A stretch of DNA of 64,000 bases, taken from the NCBI GenBank assembly GCA_947478845.1, contig CANJXC010000009.1, positions 1 to 64,000 of the forward strand. Reading direction: 5' to 3'. A program made the position numbers and the translations under genes. The notes under the pieces are model-generated. The model did no database searches. It was not told the DNA's origin and worked only from the letters and a program-made list of their open reading frames with translations. Shown here in pieces: positions 17,098-26,156 of the stretch. This stretch comes from Spirochaetales bacterium (lineage in GTDB: Bacteria; Spirochaetota; Spirochaetia; JABEVK01). Numbering within the stretch: position 1 is the first letter of the stretch; every line of letters begins with the position of its first letter.

Positions 17098-18126
17098 ATG
17101 AGTATTGGCGTCTTCCCTGGTCGTTTTCTGCCGCCTCACCGCGGGCACCTAACAGGCATTTTGCGGGCCCATGCGTTGTGCGACGAACTGTACGTTGTGG
17201 TGAGCGAGCGACGTGAGGAGGACGAACAGTTGTGCCGGTCGGCCGGCATAGCCTACGTCGACGGGGCCCTACGGCGCCGATGGCTGGCTCAGGAACTGAA
17301 AGGCCTGGGAATCAAGATCCGTCTGGTGGACGAAGCCGAGATTCCACCGTCACCCTATGGATGGATGGAATACGCCGAGCTGGTCAGGGTGTCGGTGGGC
17401 AAGAAGATCGACCTCGTTTTTGGCGGGGAAACCAAGTACATCGAAGATCATCAGAGAGCCTTCCCCGAGGCCGAATACCGCGTACTTGACCCGAACCGGT
17501 CCAAATGGAACATCAGCAGCACCGAGATCCGCCACCATCCGTACCAGTATTGGGATTACATTGTCGGCGCAGCGCGCCCGTTTTTTACCAAACGGGTGCT
17601 CATCACAGGTACCGAGAGCTGCGGCAAGACCACGCTCACCAAAAAGCTTGCCAAGGTGTTCTACACCAGCTGGTCGGAGGAGGCCGGCCGCACCTACCAA
17701 GAAGATTTTCTAGGCGGCGACGGCACCCTTTTTGAGCTCGAAGACTTCAACCGGATAGGTCACCTCCAGTACGAACAAGACCTCAAGGCCCTGGCTACCA
17801 GCAGCAAGGTGTGCTTTTTCGATACCGATGCCGTGGTAACCCGCTTCTTTAGCCTGTTCTTCATGGGACAAGTGTCCAGCCGCCTCGACAGCTTCATCGA
17901 CCCCAGCAAGTACGACCTCGTGTTGGCGCTAAAACCCAACGTGCCTTGGATAGACGACGGAATGCGCGATACGGGTGAGGCAATTCGCGATTCCAACCAC
18001 GAGAAGCTCATGAAAATGTACCAAGACTTGGGCTTCGACATGAAAAAGTTCATTACCGTCAGCTCCCCCGACTACTACGAACGCTTGGAAACCTGCATAC
18101 GAGAGGTGGAACGGCTCCTTGTTTGA
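17098..18126 (+). CDS. nadR: NadR: NMN adenylyltransferase / ribosylnicotinamide kinase
   Basis: A 342-aa bifunctional enzyme of NAD salvage: it phosphorylates nicotinamide riboside and adenylates NMN. The N-terminal nucleotidyltransferase has GRFLPPHRGHL (the HxGH motif) and ISSTEIR. The C-terminal kinase starts at about residue 165 with the P-loop GTESCGKTT and has FFDTDAVVT. The N-terminal helix-turn-helix repressor domain of enterobacterial NadR is absent, so this form should be an enzyme only. It is divergent from livK. Confidence 0.93.
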   Translation: MSIGVFPGRFLPPHRGHLTGILRAHALCDELYVVVSERREEDEQLCRSAGIAYVDGALRRRWLAQELKGLGIKIRLVDEAEIPPSPYGWMEYAELVRVSVGKKIDLVFGGETKYIEDHQRAFPEAEYRVLDPNRSKWNISSTEIRHHPYQYWDYIVGAARPFFTKRVLITGTESCGKTTLTKKLAKVFYTSWSEEAGRTYQEDFLGGDGTLFELEDFNRIGHLQYEQDLKALATSSKVCFFDTDAVVTRFFSLFFMGQVSSRLDSFIDPSKYDLVLALKPNVPWIDDGMRDTGEAIRDSNHEKLMKMYQDLGFDMKKFITVSSPDYYERLETCIREVERLLV

Positions 18127-18186
18127 GGGAGCTGTGGCACCTAGACCTTGGAGCCCGAGGTTGTTTTCCATGGTATCGTGGGTTGC

Positions 18187-18963
18187 ATGAGCAGTTTGCA
18201 GGCGTATTGGGGCCTTTCCGACGGCCAATGGACTCGCTCAGGATTAACCCTCGCCGAAGGGCTGACTTTGTGCCGTCGCCTTTTAGCTTCACCGTTGATC
18301 CCTGAGTCGGTTTTCTGCCTCCCGCAGCATGAGCACGAGCTCGTGGAAGCTGCCGGCGGAAGGTGCGCCGTAACGGTGCAAACCCAGTCAGAGATGGAAA
18401 AATGGGCCGGGTTCCCCTTTCACCGGGGAGTCGTTGCCATTGCCCGACGGCCCGAGGGTGTCAGCTTGGAGAGTTTCCTCGCCGGCAAGGCTCGTCGGCT
18501 CGCGGTGGCTCCCAAGCTCACCGACCCCGAGAATCTAGGTGCCCTTTTCCGTTCTGCTCTCGCGCTGGGCTGGGATGCCGTGGCCATTGGTGAGCAATCC
18601 TGCGACCCCTTTAGCCGCCGCTGCGCCAAGGTTTCGATGGGGGCGGTGTATTCGAGGCCACCCGTGCTTTTGCCACGGCCGTTGGTATGCCGCCGGTTGC
18701 TGGAAGCTGCCGGCTGGGTCAACCTTGCCCTCGCGATGGGTTCACAAGCCGAGAGCCTGGATGATTGGTGTACCTCAGCCGAGGGCCAAGCCGCCAAGGC
18801 TGGAAAACTCTCGGTTTGGGTGGGAAACGAGTTTCAGGGACTCTCGCCAGAAGACCTCGAAGTTTGCCATCTGTCGTTAGTGCTGCCCATGGCCGAAGGC
18901 CACGACAGTTTGAACGCCTCCGTGGCGGCAGGGATCGCACTCTACAGGCTGGGTGCGCGTTGA
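18187..18963 (+). CDS. TrmH/SpoU-family RNA 2'-O-methyltransferase
   Basis: A 258-aa SPOUT-class methyltransferase that uses SAM to modify tRNA or rRNA ribose. The C-terminal knotted domain shows the three SpoU motifs: PENLGALFRSALALGWDAV, VGNEFQGLS and LPMAEGHDSLNASVAAGIALY. An N-terminal substrate-binding region of about 100 residues precedes it. Which nucleotide is modified cannot be read. I use ATG 18187; a TATCGT hexamer ends 7 bases before it. Its stop overlaps the TTG start of the epimerase gene. Confidence 0.87.
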   Translation: MSSLQAYWGLSDGQWTRSGLTLAEGLTLCRRLLASPLIPESVFCLPQHEHELVEAAGGRCAVTVQTQSEMEKWAGFPFHRGVVAIARRPEGVSLESFLAGKARRLAVAPKLTDPENLGALFRSALALGWDAVAIGEQSCDPFSRRCAKVSMGAVYSRPPVLLPRPLVCRRLLEAAGWVNLALAMGSQAESLDDWCTSAEGQAAKAGKLSVWVGNEFQGLSPEDLEVCHLSLVLPMAEGHDSLNASVAAGIALYRLGAR

Positions 18964-19832
18964 AAGTTCTTATTTTGGGCGGCACCGTTTTTGTAGGCCG
19001 CCATTTGGCGCAAGCTTTCTTTGAGGCAGGCCATCAGGTAACGGTGTTCAACCGGGGCAAGACCCCCAACCCACTTCCTGCCGGCGTAGAGCATCTGGGG
19101 GGCGACCGCGACCAAGGCCTTCTTGGGCTGGTTTCGCTCGCTGCTGGCACTTGGGACCTGTGCATCGATACCAGCGGTTATACGCCCTCGCAGGTGAGGC
19201 CGGCTTTGAGCTTTTTGGTGCCAAAAGTAGGCCGCTACCTCTATGTCAGCGCGGTAATGACCTATGGCGACACCCAGTTGCGGCCGGTCACCGAAGACAA
19301 TCCGTTGGTGTTGGCAGCCGAAGAGGAGGCCACTACCGTGGATGGCAAAACCTACGGGCCCTTGAAAGTGGCCTGCGAGAACCTTGTACGGGAGTTCTTT
19401 CCTGGCCAGGCGATCATTTTGCGCCCGCAGATTGTGGTTGGGCCCCACGATCCCAGCGGCCGACTCGAGTTTTGGTGCCATAGGGTCGCCACCGAGAACC
19501 CGGTGAAGGGCCCGGGTGATGGAACCGACCACGTGCAGTTTGTCGATGTGACAGACCTCGCCCGTTTTGCCGTCTTGCTCGCCGAAAAGGGGATTTCAGG
19601 GACTTTTCAGGTAGCAGGACACCGGGTGACCTGGGCCGAGTTTTTGAACCTGCTAGGTGCCAAAGCTGTGTTGTGGGGCCCACCCGAGCCCGATCTTCCT
19701 CTCTACCGTCCAGAACACGGCCTGTACTCCGGGCTGATGCACGTAAGTTTTTCCCGTGCCCAGGCAAACGGGCTTGTCCTGACCGATTTGCCCACTACCT
19801 TGGCAAACTTCGCTAAATCCCTTCTAGCCTGA
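18960..19832 (+). CDS. NAD-dependent epimerase/dehydratase family protein
   Basis: A 290-aa extended short-chain dehydrogenase. The N-terminal nucleotide-binding motif is GGTVFVGRHLA, and an active-site-like YGPLKVACE stands in place of YxxxK. Such atypical SDRs include NAD-dependent reductases and RNA-binding plant-type CSP41 proteins; the sugar or other substrate is unknown. It starts at TTG within the methyltransferase stop (TTGA), giving MKVLILGGT. It converges with lacI, with 9 bases shared. A CCTGAG-ACAAA-CTCAGG hairpin lies at the junction. Confidence 0.82.
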   Translation: MKVLILGGTVFVGRHLAQAFFEAGHQVTVFNRGKTPNPLPAGVEHLGGDRDQGLLGLVSLAAGTWDLCIDTSGYTPSQVRPALSFLVPKVGRYLYVSAVMTYGDTQLRPVTEDNPLVLAAEEEATTVDGKTYGPLKVACENLVREFFPGQAIILRPQIVVGPHDPSGRLEFWCHRVATENPVKGPGDGTDHVQFVDVTDLARFAVLLAEKGISGTFQVAGHRVTWAEFLNLLGAKAVLWGPPEPDLPLYRPEHGLYSGLMHVSFSRAQANGLVLTDLPTTLANFAKSLLA

Positions 19833-20807
19833 GACAAACTCAGGCGCAAGGACCTCGTGATTTTCCCCATAGTCGCCCTGAACCATCTGAATCAAAACAT
19901 CCAGTGCCCTCACGTATAACCGGGGTAAATGGGCCTCCACAGTTGGCAGCCCGGCCTCGTGAACCTCGGTGAGAACCAGATTGTCGTAGCCCACCACGGT
20001 GAGGTCTTGGGGAACCCTTACCCCTTCGCGGGCCAAACCTTGGATGAGACCCAGAGCGGTGAGGTCGTTCACACAGGCAACCGCCTGGAGCCCCTCAAGG
20101 CGTGCCAGGCGAGCCACCAGGGTTGCTGCATCACGGCCTTCGGCCAACCCAACTCCCGACTCCAGCAAGGTGGCTTCCGGAAGTACTTCTAGAAATCCTT
20201 TCTGCCGGAGGTGGTGCGACCTCACGTCCTCGGATAGTCCCGTCAGGTAGGCCACGTTTGCTAACTTCCGCGACTGAAGCCACCGGGCCTGAAGGCCACC
20301 CCCAGCGCGGTTGTCGGTGGTAACAGTGCTGACGCCCTGCAAATGGTCGCCATGGTGGGCGCAGACCACCGGCTTGCCCAAAGACGCTAGCGCGGTGGCG
20401 ACCTCTTGGGTGTTCACGTCGAAGCCCAAAATTCCGGCAAAATCTGGTAACTCAGCAAGGCTGGAAATCTGGCCCGGGGAAGGGAGGGTCACCAGGCGAA
20501 GATGCCAAGCAGTCGTCTGAAGGTGAGGCACCAGCGAGCGGATGATTTCGCCGTAGAGGCTTTGGTAGGCCCGTTGTCCTGGCCAACGGTAGGTCTCACT
20601 GCCTTCGATTTCGACCAGCAGCAGGGTATTGCTGGTTTTGCGGCGCAGGGCCGAGGCATGCCTGTCGGGGACAAACCCGAGCTCGGCGGCAGCGGCTCTC
20701 ACCTTTTCCCGGGTGGCGGCGTCCACAAGAGCGGGCGTGTTGTACACCCGGCTCACAGTTGCGCCGCTCACCCCCGCCTTGCTGGCCACATCCTGTCGGG
20801 TAGGCAT
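19824..20807 (-). CDS. LacI/GalR-family regulator of the gal operon
   Basis: A 327-aa repressor-type regulator. The N-terminal helix-turn-helix is RQDVASKAGVSGATVSRVYN and the hinge is near residues 45-60. The rest is the periplasmic-binding-protein-like effector domain (VVCAHHGDH, VACVNDLTALGL, VVGYDN). I chose ATG 20807. Its own promoter spacer contains TGTACACGTGTTCA, which differs by one base from the core of the perfect palindrome at the galT promoter. I therefore infer that it represses itself and the galactoside operon, with galactose or a derivative as inducer. The effector is inferred from context only. Confidence 0.88.
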   Translation of the reverse strand: MPTRQDVASKAGVSGATVSRVYNTPALVDAATREKVRAAAAELGFVPDRHASALRRKTSNTLLLVEIEGSETYRWPGQRAYQSLYGEIIRSLVPHLQTTAWHLRLVTLPSPGQISSLAELPDFAGILGFDVNTQEVATALASLGKPVVCAHHGDHLQGVSTVTTDNRAGGGLQARWLQSRKLANVAYLTGLSEDVRSHHLRQKGFLEVLPEATLLESGVGLAEGRDAATLVARLARLEGLQAVACVNDLTALGLIQGLAREGVRVPQDLTVVGYDNLVLTEVHEAGLPTVEAHLPRLYVRALDVLIQMVQGDYGENHEVLAPEFVSG

Positions 20808-20813
20808 GTGGTC

Positions 20814-20842
20814 ACCATGGCATGTACACGTGTTCAGGTCAA
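20814..20842 (-). promoter_or_regulatory. lacI promoter with operator in the spacer
   Basis: On the minus strand TTGACC and CATGGT are 17 bases apart, and CATGGT ends 6 bases before the ATG. The spacer holds the palindromic LacI-family site TGTACACGTGTTCA in its plus-strand reading (20823-20836, central CG). Binding there would block RNA polymerase. Confidence 0.6.
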
Positions 20843-21672
20843 GGTTTTGAACCTTTGTGGTGTTGCTGGAGAAACTCGCAAAGGCTCGAAAGTTCAGTCC
20901 GAGCCGGGCTCTCGGGCAACCGGTGTAGCAGTTCGATGGCCCGCGAAAGGTGCTCGTGGCCTTCCGCGTCGCCGTCGACTGCGGAGCAGGTGGCCTCGCC
21001 ATCGGCTCGGTCGTCAAACAGTTGGTATGCGAGGCCAAACTCCAGGCCAAAACGCCTCAAAGCGATGGCGTGATGCGCTTTGTCTTCCAACCCTTCGCCG
21101 GCAAGCGAAGAGCCTAAGTGGCAGCAGATGCTCATGAAGGCGGCGGTCTTCCCTTCGATGATGCGGTAATAGGTTTCACGGGTGAGGTCTGTCCCCAAGG
21201 TTCGGGCTTGCTCGATTTCGGCGCTGCACATCAACTCGTTGAGTTTTACCACGTCGAGCAGGAGGTGCTGGGGAAGAGCTCGGGTGAAATAATGAAAACC
21301 GCGGGAGTAGATAACGTCTCCGGTTAATACCGCAAGTTTGTTGCCCAGCGCTTGGTTGATTGTGGGATGTCCCCGGCGTTCGGTATCGTTGTCGATCACG
21401 TCGTCGTGGACCAGACTTGCGTCGTGCAGGAGTTCCACTCCCACTGCGGCATGCACAAGGCGAGCCCGCAAACGAGACGGCAAGGGGTCAAGGACTGCCT
21501 TGGCCGAGAAAAGCACCAGAGCTGGTCGCAGGAACTTGCCCGGACGCTGGAAGAAGTGCTCCAAGATGCGGTTGGTCTGCTCATAACCAAAGGTTTCCGC
21601 AAGAGATTGCAGTTCCGTTTTCACCTCTTCCAGCTCCGCTGCGATGGGCCTGTAAAGAGTCTCGAGGTTCAC
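20839..21672 (-). CDS. Polyprenyl diphosphate synthase
   Basis: A trans-isoprenyl diphosphate synthase of 277 aa that lengthens allylic diphosphates with isopentenyl diphosphate. The first aspartate-rich motif is HDDVIDND, within ELLHDASLVHDDVID, and GKFLRPAL lies upstream. The second motif is reduced to LFDDRAD, still DDxxD. The start is a GTG with GGAGG 7 bases upstream. It is 3 bases after the UbiA gene, so the two probably make and attach the side chain of a quinone. Chain length cannot be read. Confidence 0.88.
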   Translation of the reverse strand: MNLETLYRPIAAELEEVKTELQSLAETFGYEQTNRILEHFFQRPGKFLRPALVLFSAKAVLDPLPSRLRARLVHAAVGVELLHDASLVHDDVIDNDTERRGHPTINQALGNKLAVLTGDVIYSRGFHYFTRALPQHLLLDVVKLNELMCSAEIEQARTLGTDLTRETYYRIIEGKTAAFMSICCHLGSSLAGEGLEDKAHHAIALRRFGLEFGLAYQLFDDRADGEATCSAVDGDAEGHEHLSRAIELLHRLPESPARTELSSLCEFLQQHHKGSKP

Positions 21673-21675
21673 CGT

Positions 21676-22707
21676 TTACCTCCAGAAACCAGTGGTGGCC
21701 GGAACAAGTCTCAAAGCGACGTCCATGATCAGCCCTAGCAAGAACCAACCACCGAAGGCCCGGTTGTTGATGAAGCCCAGCGGGGCGAAATACAACGGCC
21801 AGCCACCGTTACCTTCCGGCATCCACTCGGGCCGAAGAACTGGTCGGGGTTTGGCAAAGTGTCCGATGGTCTGTAACGAAGAAGGCAGGGCGAGGAGAAC
21901 CACGGCCATCACCGGGGTGAAGTATTTGGTAGCTACCAAAGCCGCCACCAGCAAATAGGGCAACACCATCATGGCCACAACGCACCACCGGGAAATGGTT
22001 TCCCCCAGGAGCACCGGAAGGGTGTGGATCTTCTTGGACCTGTCGATTTCGAGCTTGTCGATGTGTTTTCCGAAGATCACGGTGGTGACCCCCAACGTGT
22101 AGGGAAGGCCAGCGAGCACCACATTCCAGTCCCAGCGACCGGTAAGGGTGTAGTAGCCTCCACCGATCATGAGCGGTCCCCACACCATGAAAACAGTGAG
22201 TTCCCCCAGGGCCAGCTGTTTCAGCGGCCAGGTGTAAGCCAAAAGCAACACAAGACCCGCCCCCAACAGCTCTAGCACCGCCGGGTCCCATCCCCGCCAC
22301 CAGGAAAGGCCGATACCGAAGCCCAACGCCACCAGGCCGGTGACCAGGGCCCACGTCAGAGTCTGCCCCTTGGTCAAAAGGCCTTGGGCCACCGGTTGTG
22401 GGCCGTATTGCGTGCGGAAATAGTTGTCGGTATCCACACCCCGTACAAAGTCGGTGTAATCGTTGACGATGTTGTTTGTGGCGTGAGCGAAGATGAGCCC
22501 CAGCGCCAACGCCAGCCAGGGCAAAAACAGGAAAGCGCCGTCGCGCAAGGCAAAAAGGCCGGCCAAGACTGCCGAGAGGAAGGTCATCAGAAGCACGGCT
22601 GCCCGCGTGGCAATGAGCCACTTCGACACAAAATCGAGAGCTTCCCATTCCTGTTTGGTCACGGAGGGGATGATACTCAGGGCTTTAGCCCACATCTTGA
22701 GGTTCAT
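21676..22707 (-). CDS. UbiA-family prenyltransferase (MenA-like)
   Basis: A 343-aa integral membrane prenyltransferase with about eight or nine helices. The first aspartate motif is NNIVNDYTDFVRGVDTD, and the second region contains GKHIDKLEIDRSKKIHTLP. MenA attaches a polyprenyl chain to 1,4-dihydroxy-2-naphthoate for menaquinone; the adjacent polyprenyl synthase supports a quinone role, but the aromatic acceptor is not proven. The start is ATG 22707 with GGAG nearby. TACAAT (22732-22737, minus) is a likely -10. Confidence 0.82.
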   Translation of the reverse strand: MNLKMWAKALSIIPSVTKQEWEALDFVSKWLIATRAAVLLMTFLSAVLAGLFALRDGAFLFLPWLALALGLIFAHATNNIVNDYTDFVRGVDTDNYFRTQYGPQPVAQGLLTKGQTLTWALVTGLVALGFGIGLSWWRGWDPAVLELLGAGLVLLLAYTWPLKQLALGELTVFMVWGPLMIGGGYYTLTGRWDWNVVLAGLPYTLGVTTVIFGKHIDKLEIDRSKKIHTLPVLLGETISRWCVVAMMVLPYLLVAALVATKYFTPVMAVVLLALPSSLQTIGHFAKPRPVLRPEWMPEGNGGWPLYFAPLGFINNRAFGGWFLLGLIMDVALRLVPATTGFWR

Positions 22708-22776
22708 CGTAACTCCTGTATGTTCATGCGCATTGTACCACACTAAGTCGAGATAAAAACTGAAGTAAGTTCTAAC

Positions 22777-22818
22777 TTGACAAGCATTTGGAACAATCGT
22801 AATGTACACGTGTACATT
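22777..22818 (+). promoter_or_regulatory. gal operon promoter and 18-bp LacI-type operator
   Basis: TTGACA (22777-22782) and TAATGT (22800-22805) have 17-base spacing. The perfect palindrome AATGTACACGTGTACATT (22801-22818) covers the -10 and start region. Its central CG and symmetry are typical of LacI/GalR operators. A near copy is in the lacI promoter. Confidence 0.75.
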
Positions 22819-22838
22819 TGAAACTTTCGGAGGCAACC

Positions 22839-23867
22839 ATGGATTGGAACGATGTTCCTCACCGCCGCTTCAACCCGTTGACCGGGGAAACCGTGCTGGT
22901 CTCGCCCCACAGAACTAAGCGTCCTTGGCAAGGCAAAGTTGAAGCCGTTCCTGCCACCAATACGCCTCGGCACGACCCAAACTGCTACCTTTGCCCTGGC
23001 AACCGGCGCGTCACTGGCGACATCAACCCCCACTATGAGTCGGTGTTCAGCTTCACCAACGACTTTTCAGCGCTGCTCGCCGACGTCCCTGCAGGGTCGC
23101 GCAATGAACAAGGGCTTTTGGTGGCCGAAGCTGAATCGGGAGTTTGCCGAGTGGTGTGTTTTAGCCCTGAGCATAACCTGACCCTCGCGCGTATGACCAA
23201 CGCCGCGCTGACCAGCGTGGTGGACGAATGGGCCCACCAATACCTCGATCTTGGGAGTCGCCCCAACATCAACTCTGTACAGATTTTTGAAAACCGGGGT
23301 GAAATCATGGGCTCGTCGATTGCCCATCCCCACGGGCAGATCTGGGCTCAGAGAACCGTGCCCGACCTAAGCGCCCGCGAGGGTGAACAACAGGCCAAAT
23401 GGCTGAAAGAAAAGGGCAGCCACCTGCTACTCGACTACCTTGCCCTTGAAATCAGGGAGAAGGAACGGGTGCTGTTTGAAAACGACACTTGGGTCGTTGT
23501 GGTTCCGTATTGGGCCGTGTGGCCGTTTGAGACCATGCTACTGCCCAAGACTCATCGCCGCGACGTGGCCGAACTGAAACCCGCCGAGCGAGAGGGCTTA
23601 GCAGACGCCCTCGGCCGCATGACTCGTCGCTACGACAACCTGTTCCAAGTGAGTTTTCCTTACACCATGGGGCTCCACCAGCGTCCCACCGACGGAAAAG
23701 AACACGAGCACTGGCAGCTTCATCTGCACTTCTTGCCACCGCTACTCCGCTCGGCCACGGTGCGTAAGTTTATGGTAGGCTACGAGATGCTGGCTCAACC
23801 CCAGCGCGATATTACCCCCGAGCAGGCCGCCGAACGCCTGCGCGCGTGTGCAGAGGTGCTTTCATGA
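22839..23867 (+). CDS. galT: Galactose-1-phosphate uridylyltransferase
   Basis: The Leloir-pathway enzyme that exchanges UMP between UDP-glucose and galactose 1-phosphate; 342 aa, cytoplasmic. The catalytic histidine motif AHPHGQIWA lies at about residues 162-170. Also visible are RRFNPLTGETVLVSPHRTKRPWQG near the start, CYLCPGN (a zinc-site CxxC) and the second-domain EHWQLHLHFLPP. A strong CGGAGG precedes ATG 22839. First gene of the galactoside operon; its stop overlaps galK (ATGA). Confidence 0.95.
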   Translation: MDWNDVPHRRFNPLTGETVLVSPHRTKRPWQGKVEAVPATNTPRHDPNCYLCPGNRRVTGDINPHYESVFSFTNDFSALLADVPAGSRNEQGLLVAEAESGVCRVVCFSPEHNLTLARMTNAALTSVVDEWAHQYLDLGSRPNINSVQIFENRGEIMGSSIAHPHGQIWAQRTVPDLSAREGEQQAKWLKEKGSHLLLDYLALEIREKERVLFENDTWVVVVPYWAVWPFETMLLPKTHRRDVAELKPAEREGLADALGRMTRRYDNLFQVSFPYTMGLHQRPTDGKEHEHWQLHLHFLPPLLRSATVRKFMVGYEMLAQPQRDITPEQAAERLRACAEVLS

Positions 23868-25066
23868 GAGAGTCTCGACGGGCCGTCTTGGTGAGGCTTC
23901 AGAAGCGTTTTCAGGAAATCTATGGAGTTACCGAAGGCTTGCGGTACTTCACCGCGCCGGGGAGAACCGAGCTTGGTGGCAACCATACCGACCACAACAA
24001 CGGCCGGGTGCTCGCCGCTGCCATCAGTCTTGAAGCGGCGGCTGTTGCCAAGGCACACGAAAACACGATTGAGCTTCGATCGGTGGGCTGGGAGCAACCG
24101 TTTGTCGTTGATTTGGCCGATCTGACCCCGCGCCGCAGCGAGGAGGGCAAAACCGAGGCCCTTTTACGGGGAGTGGCAGCGGGCTTCGTGAAGCGGGGGC
24201 TCAAAGTCGGCGGCTTCCGCGCCTGCGTGGAGTCGAGCGTGCTTCAGGGCTCGGGGCTCAGCAGTTCGGCGGCTTTCGAGATCCTGACTGGTTGCATTCT
24301 CAACGCGCTGTACAACGATGGCGCGGTCGATGCTGTGAAATTGGCCCTCATTGGGCAGGAAGCTGAGAATGTGCATTTTGGAAAACCCTGCGGGCTCATG
24401 GACCAAATGGCCAGTGCCGCTGGTGGACTTGTCACCATTGATTTTCTGCACCCCTCGCTTCCCTCTGTGGAACAACTGACTCTCGACTGGGAAGCCAACG
24501 GCTGGGCTTTGTGCATCGTCGATACCAAAGCGAGCCACGCAGACCTCACTCCCGATTACGCCGCCATTCGGGGAGAAATGAACGCGGTGGCCGGTTGCTT
24601 CGGACAATCAGTGCTCCGGGAGGTGAAACCCGAGCAGTTTTGGAGAGGTGTTGCCGGCCTGCGAGCCCGCGTGGGCGACCGGGCTGTTTTGCGGGCCATG
24701 CACTTTTTTGAAGAAAACCAGCGGGTAGACGGCATGGTAAAGGCTATACGTGCCAGTGACTTCGACGCGTATCTGGCCTTGGTGAACGCCTCCGGGTATT
24801 CCTCTGCCGAGTTCCTGCAAAATGTCGCTTCTCAGGGGGCTGTAAAACACCAGGCCATACCGCTAGGTTTGGCCCTCACCCGCAAGTTTCTTGCGGCAAA
24901 AGGTGCTTGCCGGGTGCACGGCGGGGGTTTTGCCGGCACCATACAGGCCTACGTTCCCTTGAAGCTGTCCGACGACTATGCGAAAACCATGGAGGCGGTC
25001 TTCGGGCCAGGGTCGGTTTACCGCCTCAGCGTCCGTCCGGAGCGTGCCGGCGAGTCGACTTTGTAA
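23864..25066 (+). CDS. galK: Galactokinase
   Basis: The GHMP-family kinase making galactose 1-phosphate, 400 aa. The signature [20 protein letters not shown] is near residue 35, where E. coli has GRVNLIGEHTDYN. The ATP-binding [11 protein letters not shown] follows, and the third motif is HGGGFAGT near the C-terminus. GGNHTDHN in place of GEHTDYN is a variant seen in several galactokinases outside the enterobacteria. It starts at the ATG overlapping galT and is followed by galE with a 10-base gap. Confidence 0.93.
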   Translation: MRESRRAVLVRLQKRFQEIYGVTEGLRYFTAPGRTELGGNHTDHNNGRVLAAAISLEAAAVAKAHENTIELRSVGWEQPFVVDLADLTPRRSEEGKTEALLRGVAAGFVKRGLKVGGFRACVESSVLQGSGLSSSAAFEILTGCILNALYNDGAVDAVKLALIGQEAENVHFGKPCGLMDQMASAAGGLVTIDFLHPSLPSVEQLTLDWEANGWALCIVDTKASHADLTPDYAAIRGEMNAVAGCFGQSVLREVKPEQFWRGVAGLRARVGDRAVLRAMHFFEENQRVDGMVKAIRASDFDAYLALVNASGYSSAEFLQNVASQGAVKHQAIPLGLALTRKFLAAKGACRVHGGGFAGTIQAYVPLKLSDDYAKTMEAVFGPGSVYRLSVRPERAGESTL

Positions 25067-25076
25067 GGAGATCAGC

Positions 25077-26105
25077 ATGACCATTCTCGTTGCCGGCGGA
25101 GCCGGGTACATTGGCAGCCATACTTGCGTGGAACTGCTCGGTGCTGGTTATCAGGTCGTTGTGGTCGACAATCTGGTCAACAGCAACGCCCTTGCGCTCG
25201 ACCGCGTGTCCGAAATCACGGGAAAAACCCTCACCTTTCATCAATCCGACCTGCTCGACCGAGCCGCGCTCGACAACATCTTTGCCGAGCACAAAGTCGA
25301 CGCCGTGATCCACTTCGCTGCCCTCAAGGCCGTGGGGGAATCGGTGGCTCAGCCCCTGCGCTATTACCACAACAACCTTTCTGGGACGATCAACCTCTGC
25401 GAGGCTATGTCTGCGGCCGGGGTGAAAAAACTGGTGTTCAGCTCGTCCGCCACCGTGTACGGCGAAAACCCGAATCCGCCGTTTTCGGAAGCCCTTCCCA
25501 CCGCAGCCACTAATCCCTACGGTTGGACCAAGGTGATGATGGAGCAGATTCTACGCGACGTTTGTGCTGCTGATGCCCTGGCGAAGAATCCGAACCCTTG
25601 GAAGGTTATCTTGTTGCGCTACTTCAACCCGGTTGGTGCCCACCCGAGCGGGCGTATCGGCGAGGACCCTTCAGGAGTGCCCGCCAACCTGCTGCCCTTT
25701 GTGAGCCAGGTTGCAGTTGGCCTCAGGCCCGCGCTCAAGGTGTACGGCAACGACTACCCGACTCCGGATGGCACTGGCTTGCGCGATTACATCCACGTCG
25801 TGGACGTCGCTATTGGTCACCTCCGCGCGGTGGAAAAGCTGAACACCTTAGCCGGTGCCTCAGTTTACAACCTCGGTACCGGCAAACCTTCGAGCGTGCT
25901 CGAGGTGGTGAAGGCTTTTGAGAAAGCCAGTGGTAAAAAAGTTCCTTACCAGGTAGTGCCGAGGCGTCCGGGTGATGTTGCCTCTAGCTATGCCGACCCG
26001 GCGTCTGCCGAACGCGAGCTAAACTGGAAGGCAACTCGTGGACTAGAGGAAATGTGCACCGATGCCTGGCGCTGGCAAAGTCAGAATCCTCGTGGGTACA
26101 ATTAG
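25077..26105 (+). CDS. galE: UDP-glucose 4-epimerase
   Basis: An extended SDR enzyme of 342 aa interconverting UDP-galactose and UDP-glucose. It has the NAD site [18 protein letters not shown] (catalytic Ser), [12 protein letters not shown] (Tyr and Lys of the catalytic pair) and [19 protein letters not shown] lies just before ATG 25077. It completes the Leloir trio in this operon. A 51-base gap, the largest in the operon, precedes the beta-galactosidase gene. Confidence 0.95.
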   Translation: MTILVAGGAGYIGSHTCVELLGAGYQVVVVDNLVNSNALALDRVSEITGKTLTFHQSDLLDRAALDNIFAEHKVDAVIHFAALKAVGESVAQPLRYYHNNLSGTINLCEAMSAAGVKKLVFSSSATVYGENPNPPFSEALPTAATNPYGWTKVMMEQILRDVCAADALAKNPNPWKVILLRYFNPVGAHPSGRIGEDPSGVPANLLPFVSQVAVGLRPALKVYGNDYPTPDGTGLRDYIHVVDVAIGHLRAVEKLNTLAGASVYNLGTGKPSSVLEVVKAFEKASGKKVPYQVVPRRPGDVASSYADPASAERELNWKATRGLEEMCTDAWRWQSQNPRGYN

Positions 26106-26156
26106 CGTGTCAGGCACTCACCAGAGCGCCTCGATGGGGAAGGTGGGCTCCCAAAA

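Noticed and set aside
19828-19844. CCTGAG-ACAAA-CTCAGG as a terminator
   Set aside because: The 6-bp stem lies inside the two overlapping coding ends and has no U-tract on either strand.
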